A DNA stretch of 64,000 bases, taken from the NCBI RefSeq assembly GCF_039526385.1, contig NZ_BAAAIX010000034.1, forward strand, positions 135,743-199,742, given 5' to 3'. The notes beneath the pieces were generated by a model, which saw nothing but the letters and a program-made list of their open reading frames with translations, was not told the origin of the DNA and did not search any database. Numbering within the stretch: the stretch's first letter is position 1; every line of letters begins with the position of its first letter. This DNA comes from Luteococcus peritonei (lineage in GTDB: Bacteria; Actinomycetota; Actinomycetes; Propionibacteriales; Propionibacteriaceae). The position numbers were made by a program, and so were the translations under genes. Positions 59,432 to 64,000 of this stretch are shown here, in pieces.

Positions 59432-59678
59432 TCACCGAACGTAGAAGGTCCAGCCGGTCCAACCCCACTGGCTGTGCTCGCAGGGATCGCGTCGGTAGAG
59501 CTTGAAGCCCTGCTGGCGCATGTAGTCGATGTGGACCCCCTGCGCCTTGCGGCAGGACTGGAGCGTCCGGTGCTTGCCGGTGGAGTGCTGGCGGTACTCG
59601 CGGGCCTCGGCCGGCCATCGAGGCCAGGGCGACGGCAGAGACGAGCGTGGCTGCCGAAAGGCGTGCGATGGTGGTCAT
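59432..59678 (-). pseudogene. Frameshifted small secreted protein gene
   Basis: An intact start exists: AAGGAGGA, then ATG 59678 and a 21-residue signal peptide (MTTIARLSAATLVSAVALAS). The frame then leaves the natural sequence. Shifting by one base in the sequence GCCGGCCGAG (about 59608-59617) restores AEAREYRQHST and runs for 58 residues to a TGA at 59432-59434, ending WGWTGWTFYVR. The restored protein would have about 81 residues, two cysteines and an aromatic-basic tail, as in the gene at 884-1165. A one-base insertion or a sequencing error explains it. The promoter (59708) and ribosome-binding site are intact, so the break looks recent. Confidence 0.7.
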
Positions 59679-59707
59679 GGATCCTCCTTGGTGAGCGCTG
59701 TGGCGTC

Positions 59708-59713
59708 AGGCTA
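59708..59713 (-). promoter_or_regulatory. -10 box TAGCCT of the frameshifted gene
   Basis: TAGCCT on the minus strand, 29 bases before ATG 59678. In the same region TGACAG (59734) and CTGTCA (59759) form a widely spaced inverted repeat. Confidence 0.45.
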
Positions 59714-59775
59714 GGGGATTCGAGGCTCACCCTTGACAGGGTTCGGCGCTGATCAGTTCTGTCAGTGGCGACTGG

Positions 59776-59781
59776 CATGCT
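59776..59781 (+). promoter_or_regulatory. -10-like box CATGCT, leaderless promoter of holA
   Basis: CATGCT, seven bases (TGGGGAC), then GTG 59789. This chooses GTG 59789 over in-frame ATG 59777 and GTG 59765. Confidence 0.45.
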
Positions 59782-59788
59782 TGGGGAC

Positions 59789-60790
59789 GTGGCAAACCAG
59801 CGAACCCCCGGCCGGGCACCCGAGGCGACCTTCGGCAGCTGCGTGCTGGTGATGGGCGCCGAGTCGCTGATCGCGGAGCGCGCCGTCGCCGAACGCGTCG
59901 CCGCCGCCCGCAAGCAGGAGCCCGAGGCCGAGATCACCAAGGTGGTGGCCGGCGAGCTGGAGGGAAACCGGCTGGCCGAGCTCACTGGCGGCTCGCTCTT
60001 CTCCAGCGCCGACATCGTCGTGGTGGAGGAGCTGTCCAACCTGCCGCAGGACCTCTTCGACGCCATGCTGGCGGCCGCCAAGGACCCGGGTGAGAACCTC
60101 TGCCTCACCCTGGTGCACCCCGGCGGGCAGAAGGGCAAGGGCTTGGTCGACAAGCTCAAGAAGGCCAAGATCCCTGTCGTCGAGGCCGCCCCGGTGAAGA
60201 ACTGGGAACTGCCGCGCTGGGTGGCCACCGAGGCCCGACGCATCAAGCTCGGCCTGGACCAGGAGGCCGCCCAGGCGCTGGTGGACGCCGTCGGCTCCGA
60301 CCTGCGCGCCCTGGCCGGCGCGCTCTCACAGCTGGCCAGCGACTGGGAGGGCCAGAACGTCACCAGTTCCATGATCGCCCGCTACTTCGCCGGACGCGCC
60401 GAGGTGACCAGCTTCGCCGTCGCCGACGACATCATGGCCGGCCGCCCCGGCCCCGCGCTCGAGAAGCTGCGCTGGGCCCTGTCCACCGGCGTGGCCCCCG
60501 TCCTGGTCACCAGCGCCGTGGCCAACTCGCTGCGCGGCCTGGGCAAGTACCTCGACGTGCGCTCCGCCCGGATGGGCGAGGGGGAGATGGCCCGCGAGGT
60601 CGGCGTCCCGCCGTGGAAGATCAAGGACCTGGCCCGCCTCTCGCGCAGCTGGAGCGCCCCCGGCGTCTCCCAGGCGCTGCGCTCCGTCGCGCTCGCCGAC
60701 GCCCAGGTCAAGGGTGCCGCCAGCGACCCGGACTTTGCGCTGGAGCAGATGCTGCTCGCCATTGACCGCGCGCACCACGTCGGCCGCTGA
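59789..60790 (+). CDS. holA: DNA polymerase III subunit delta
   Basis: A 333-residue clamp-loader subunit that opens the beta clamp during replication. It has the AAA-like fold without a Walker A motif, as usual for delta: SCVLVMGAESLIAERAV, FSSADIVVVEELSNLPQDL, and the C-terminal collar with VAVDDIMAGRPGPALEKL-type sequence (here FAVADDIMAGRPGPALEKLR) and VKGAASDPDFALEQMLLAI at the end. The length is normal. GTG 59789 gives the start MANQRTPGRAPEATFG, after which the fold begins at once. The GNAT gene starts 15 bases after the stop, and comEC lies upstream. Confidence 0.93.
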   Translation: MANQRTPGRAPEATFGSCVLVMGAESLIAERAVAERVAAARKQEPEAEITKVVAGELEGNRLAELTGGSLFSSADIVVVEELSNLPQDLFDAMLAAAKDPGENLCLTLVHPGGQKGKGLVDKLKKAKIPVVEAAPVKNWELPRWVATEARRIKLGLDQEAAQALVDAVGSDLRALAGALSQLASDWEGQNVTSSMIARYFAGRAEVTSFAVADDIMAGRPGPALEKLRWALSTGVAPVLVTSAVANSLRGLGKYLDVRSARMGEGEMAREVGVPPWKIKDLARLSRSWSAPGVSQALRSVALADAQVKGAASDPDFALEQMLLAIDRAHHVGR

Positions 60791-60805
60791 AGCCCTGGAC
60801 CGCAC

Positions 60806-61387
60806 ATGAGCGCAGGTCGGCTGTTCACCGAGCGCTGCATCCTGCTGCCGCTCGAGATGCGTGAGGTGGCGGCCCGGATCACCAGCGAGGACTTCTTCCT
60901 GCCCCACGCCGGGCTCGGGCTGGTGCACCACGGGCCGGACCACCCCGGCGACCTGCTGTCCATCTACCCCCTGCTGATGGCAGCTGCCGAGCACCCCGAG
61001 GACCATGTCACGGGCACCTGGACGGTGGTGCGGCGCGCAGACCTGGAGGCAATCGGCTCGATCGGGGTCAAGGGGCGGCCCGACGACCAGGGCGCCGTGG
61101 ACATCGGCTACGGCTTCGTCCCCGCCAGCTGGGGCCAGGGGTTCGCGACGGAGGCCACCGGCGAGGTCTGCCGTGCCCTGCTGGCGCAGGAGGTGGACCT
61201 GGGTGCCCCGGTGCGGGAATTGCTGGCCGACACCCGGGTGGACAACCTCGCCAGTCAGACCGTGCTGCGCCGGTGCGGCTTCCAGCTCGTAGGGGAGAGG
61301 CACGACTGCCACGACGGACCGCAGCTCCACTGGAGACGACAAGACCAGCGCCTCGACCCCCAGTCGGGTCGAGACGCTGTTCGGTGA
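60806..61387 (+). CDS. GNAT-family N-acetyltransferase
   Basis: A 193-residue acetyltransferase of the RimJ/RimL type. The acetyl-CoA-binding motif A is YGFVPASWGQGFATEATGEV (about residues 101-120), and the C-terminal motif B is VDNLASQTVLRRCGFQLVG (about 145-163). The acceptor is unknown; RimJ/RimL relatives modify ribosomal proteins or small amines. Neighbouring rpsT is suggestive but proves nothing, as this is a common location for small genes. It begins 15 bases after holA, so it is probably on the same transcript. The last 25 residues are charged and lie beyond the fold. Confidence 0.85.
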   Translation: MSAGRLFTERCILLPLEMREVAARITSEDFFLPHAGLGLVHHGPDHPGDLLSIYPLLMAAAEHPEDHVTGTWTVVRRADLEAIGSIGVKGRPDDQGAVDIGYGFVPASWGQGFATEATGEVCRALLAQEVDLGAPVRELLADTRVDNLASQTVLRRCGFQLVGERHDCHDGPQLHWRRQDQRLDPQSGRDAVR

Positions 61388-61438
61388 AGCTCTTCGTCTG
61401 TGGCCGGTAGGCCCGAGGGCTGCTGGCGGGTGATGCGA

Positions 61439-61457
61439 GGCGGTCGGTGTGACCGCC
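61439..61457 (-). terminator. Hairpin terminator of rpsT
   Basis: GGCGGTC and GACCGCC around a 5-base loop, directly after the rpsT stop on the minus strand; no U-tract. A GNAT transcript from the other side would also meet it. Confidence 0.55.
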
Positions 61458-61463
61458 GCCGAA

Positions 61464-61724
61464 TCAGAGGGACTTGGCCTTCAGGCTGATGGCCGACTTG
61501 CGGTTGGCAGCCTGGTTCTTGTGGATGACACCCTTGGAGGCAGCCTTGTCCAGAGCGCGGTTGGCGGCCTGGGCCAGGGTGGTGGCCTTCTCGTTGTCAC
61601 CAGCGGCCACGGCCTCGTTGAAGCGACGCACGGCGGTGCGCAGACCCGACTTGACGGCCTTGTTGCGCTGACGCGCCTTCTCGTTGGTCTTGATGCGCTT
61701 CATCTGGGACTTGATGTTTGCCAC
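61464..61724 (-). CDS. rpsT: 30S ribosomal protein S20
   Basis: An 86-residue, highly basic, helical protein that binds 16S rRNA early in 30S assembly. Start MANIKSQMKRIKTNEKARQR and the conserved KGVIHKNQAANRKSAISLK are diagnostic. The start codon is GTG 61724, preceded by AAAGGG at about 8 bases. In many bacteria rpsT is transcribed from its own promoter opposite to holA, as here. Base composition is somewhat less GC-rich than neighbours in the coding strand, which is typical of ribosomal genes. A leader of about 65 bases may carry S20 autoregulation, which is known in some species. Confidence 0.97.
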   Translation of the reverse strand: MANIKSQMKRIKTNEKARQRNKAVKSGLRTAVRRFNEAVAAGDNEKATTLAQAANRALDKAASKGVIHKNQAANRKSAISLKAKSL

Positions 61725-61796
61725 TGAATTAACCCTTTGACTGGATCGGAGCTGGAATGTCTGGAAAAGACGTCGGCGTCGAGGACGCGACTCGTC

Positions 61797-61826
61797 ACAT
61801 TACCAGCGCACGGGCACGGGGCTCAA
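61797..61826 (-). promoter_or_regulatory. rpsT promoter, -35 TTGAGC and -10 TAATGT
   Basis: On the minus strand, TTGAGC (61821-61826) and TAATGT (61797-61802) are separated by 18 bases. The expected leader to GTG 61724 is about 65 bases. It is one of the few promoters in the window with a recognisable -35. Confidence 0.6.
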
Positions 61827-61890
61827 ATCGCTGACGACTCAGATCCTGCAGGCATCCCGATGTGGGCTCATCACGGCCGCCGACAGAACA

Positions 61891-63918
61891 TCACCCCCGT
61901 TGGAACAGGGGCGATGACGCACGGAAGGCCGTGATGCGGGCCGGCGTCCCGCGAGAGACCCCGCGCGCCTCCGGCTCGACGAACCACATCGCCTGGTAGC
62001 GGCCCACGGCCAGCACCGGTGGGCGCAGGTCGTACTCGTAGCCGCCGATCAGCTCCACCGCCCGCTCGCCGAGCTGCTCGCCCACGGTGCCCATCGGGAT
62101 GTGCACCTGGTCGGAGCTGAAGTTGTAGAGCTGCACCATCGTGCCCAGCGGGTGCTCACGCACCAGCAGCAGCAGGCGCGGGTCGGGGCTGGGCAGCACC
62201 CGCGACTCCACCGAGGCGTGCAGCTGCGGCGTCGCGCCGCGGACCTGCACCAGGTGCTTCAGCGCGGCGTGCACCCAGTTGCCCGGGTGTTGCGGATCGG
62301 CCAGCACCTGGGCCACCTCGCGCCAGGGCATCCGGGGCCGGTGCACCCAGCGGTTGTCGGCCGCGTGGGTGGGGTCCTCGGCGAACTGGTGGTCGTTGAG
62401 CAGGGCGAACTCGTCGCCCATGTAGAGCAGCGGGATGCCGCCGAAGCCCATCACCACGGCGTGCAGCAGGTTGATCCGGTCCACCGCATCCCAGACGTCC
62501 TGGCGGCTGCCCTCGCCCAGCGCATGCTCCAGGCCGGCCAGCGAGGCCAGCGAACCGCTGATCCGCCGGTCACCGGTGGCCGGATTCGCCTGGAAGACCA
62601 GGCCGCGGGCGAAGCTGCCCATGAACTCGCCGGAGTAGAAGTCGCTCAGGAAACGACGGTGGCTGAAGCCGTCCAGGCCGGCCGCGGCGGCATCCTCGTC
62701 GGTGACGGCCCAGCCGATGTCGTCGTGGCAGCGCACATAGGTACCCCAGGTGGTGCTCGTGGGCTTGGCCGGGAAGCGGCCCAGGGCCACCTCCATCAGC
62801 CGGGTGTCACGGCTGGCCAGCGAGCTCCACAACTGCACCATCAGCGAGTTGTGGTAGGCCATGTCGCTCACCAGGCCGCTGTGCCGGCCGGTGCCCAGGT
62901 AATGGATCAGGTCGTCGGGACCGACGATCGCCTCGGCCTTGAAGGCCAGCGCCGGGGCGACGATCCGGGCGGCCGCGCGCAGCGCCTCGGTGATGTCGTG
63001 CACCTGCGGCAGGTTCTGGCAGACCGTGCCCAGCTGCTTCCAGATGAAGGCGATCGCGTCCAGTCGCACCACCTCGACGCCCTGGTTGGCCAGGTGCAGG
63101 ATCACGTCGAGGAATTCGCAGAAGACGTCCGGGTTCGCCCAGTTCACGTCCCACTGGTAGCTGTTGAAGGTGGTCCACACCCAGGCCTGCAGCTCGTCGT
63201 CCCAGGTGAAGTTGCCGGGCGCGAAGTCGGGGAAGACCTCGGGCAGCACCTGCTCATAGGCATCGGGCATGGTGCGGTCGTCGAAGGCCATGAAGTAGTC
63301 GCGATAGCGCTGCTCACCGGCGCGGGCGCGCTCGGCCCACTCGTGCTCGCGCGCGACGTGGTTCAGCACCAGGTCCACCACCAGGGAGATCTGGTGCTCA
63401 CGCAGCGTGCCGGTGAGTTCGGCCAGGTCGTCCATCGTGCCCAGGTCCTCGCGGACGGTGCGGTAGTCCATCACGGCATAGCCGCCGTCATTCTCCCCGG
63501 GCCGCGGCTTGAGCAGCGGCATCAGGTGCAGGTAGCGCACCCCCAGCTCGTCGAGGTGGTCCAGGTGCTCGGTGACACCGCGCAGGGTTCCGGCGAAGCG
63601 GTCGGTGTAGCAGACATAGCCCACCATCTCGGGGCGCTGCAGCCAGTCGGGCTGCAGCAGGCGCTGCTCGTCGAGCTCGCGCAAGGCCTCGGGGCGCTGC
63701 CTGGCGGCGGTCAGCATCAGCTCCAGCAGCCGGTCCATCAGATCGTCGGTGCGCTCGGCGTAGACCGCGCGCAGGCTCTCGTCCAGGCCCGGCGACCAGC
63801 GCTGCCAGCGGAGCCGGAAGCTGGTGGCGGCCGGACCCCGGCCCAGGACGGACTCGACCCTCGCCTCCAGCGGATTGCGCTCGTCGGTGCGGGTCCAGGG
63901 CAGCGTGGGGATCGGCAT
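61891..63918 (-). CDS. Amylosucrase (GH13)
   Basis: A 675-residue GH13 enzyme, the usual length for amylosucrase, which moves glucose from sucrose onto alpha-1,4-glucan. The active-site residues are Asp287 (nucleophile, VEVVRLDAIAFIWKQLGT) and Glu329 (FKAEAIVG), with the second Asp and His in YVRCHDDIGWAVT. Region I is LVVDLVLNHVAREHEWA and the family HLMPLLKPRPGENDGGYAV is present. The N-terminal helical domain (1-about 95) is characteristic of amylosucrases. No signal peptide, so it acts in the cytoplasm, probably feeding glycogen storage. ATG 63918 is 6 bases after TAGGCT. Sucrose uptake genes are not seen in this window. Confidence 0.92.
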   Translation of the reverse strand: MPIPTLPWTRTDERNPLEARVESVLGRGPAATSFRLRWQRWSPGLDESLRAVYAERTDDLMDRLLELMLTAARQRPEALRELDEQRLLQPDWLQRPEMVGYVCYTDRFAGTLRGVTEHLDHLDELGVRYLHLMPLLKPRPGENDGGYAVMDYRTVREDLGTMDDLAELTGTLREHQISLVVDLVLNHVAREHEWAERARAGEQRYRDYFMAFDDRTMPDAYEQVLPEVFPDFAPGNFTWDDELQAWVWTTFNSYQWDVNWANPDVFCEFLDVILHLANQGVEVVRLDAIAFIWKQLGTVCQNLPQVHDITEALRAAARIVAPALAFKAEAIVGPDDLIHYLGTGRHSGLVSDMAYHNSLMVQLWSSLASRDTRLMEVALGRFPAKPTSTTWGTYVRCHDDIGWAVTDEDAAAAGLDGFSHRRFLSDFYSGEFMGSFARGLVFQANPATGDRRISGSLASLAGLEHALGEGSRQDVWDAVDRINLLHAVVMGFGGIPLLYMGDEFALLNDHQFAEDPTHAADNRWVHRPRMPWREVAQVLADPQHPGNWVHAALKHLVQVRGATPQLHASVESRVLPSPDPRLLLLVREHPLGTMVQLYNFSSDQVHIPMGTVGEQLGERAVELIGGYEYDLRPPVLAVGRYQAMWFVEPEARGVSRGTPARITAFRASSPLFQRG

Positions 63919-63924
63919 GGACCA

Positions 63925-63930
63925 AGCCTA
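63925..63930 (-). promoter_or_regulatory. -10 box TAGGCT, leaderless promoter of the amylosucrase gene
   Basis: TAGGCT on the minus strand, six bases (TGGTCC), then ATG 63918. The last 70 bases of the window beyond it hold nothing I can identify. Confidence 0.65.
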
Positions 63931-64000
63931 GATGTTGGTCGCAGGCAGGTTCATGACACTCGGGTGATGGGAGCTTTCCCGCCGAGGGCGCTGTGGCCTC

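Overview
The window reads as ordinary chromosome from a high-GC actinobacterium. The conserved gene neighbourhoods, a malic enzyme next to an L-lactate dehydrogenase, and the DUF222/13E12-type HNH protein fit Propionibacteriaceae or a close relative; that assignment is inference from gene content, not a database match. There is no tRNA, rRNA, prophage, insertion sequence or CRISPR array. Genes are packed tightly and many overlap by 1, 4 or more bases.

Layout. 1-9.4 kb: 3' end of the (p)ppGpp synthetase/hydrolase relA, a DUF349 protein, a glyoxalase-like hydrolase, hisS, a glycosyltransferase, a divergent pair of phosphotransferase-fold proteins (one apparently catalytically dead), and aspS. 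9.5-16 kb: a sodium:solute symporter with a Gfo/Idh oxidoreductase, then an FtsX/MacB-type ABC exporter divergent from a NarL-type two-component system. 16-20.4 kb: a tyrosine phosphatase and a dienelactone hydrolase converge on an asparagine permease/asparaginase operon; a six-copy 37-bp tandem repeat fills the gap and holds both stop codons. 20.5-26.4 kb: secreted protein, YnfA, rarA, S4 protein, zinc-ribbon SDR, DUF222-HNH. 26.6-34 kb: GH3 enzyme, polar amino acid ABC transporter, FkbM methyltransferase, YihY membrane protein, DUF948.

34-45.8 kb: alaS-ruvX-mltG-aroE-aroC-aroK-aroB runs as one string (alanyl-tRNA synthesis, RNA processing, peptidoglycan chain termination, shikimate pathway to chorismate), then ldh and maeA acting around pyruvate. 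45.8-53 kb: DUF1707 protein, a glycerophosphodiester phosphodiesterase lipoprotein, a TSUP transporter, an L,D-transpeptidase lipoprotein, DUF4192, a VIT-family transporter. 52.6-56 kb: a cysteine-bearing HTH regulator and a membrane-anchored three-cupredoxin protein related to copper nitrite reductase. 56.1-64 kb: comEA-comEC (DNA uptake), a frameshifted secreted gene, holA, a GNAT protein, rpsT and an amylosucrase.

Regulation. The strongest window-wide signal is leaderless transcription: at least eleven genes have a TANNNT -10 hexamer exactly 6 or 7 bases before the start codon, and about nine more have the same spacing with a different first base. This signal settles several start codons. 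Other points worth checking are two perfect actinobacterial DnaA boxes upstream of comEA-comEC, a putative PhoP-type direct repeat upstream of the phosphodiesterase, an inverted repeat on the kinase promoter, and a paired leader upstream of the GH3 gene.
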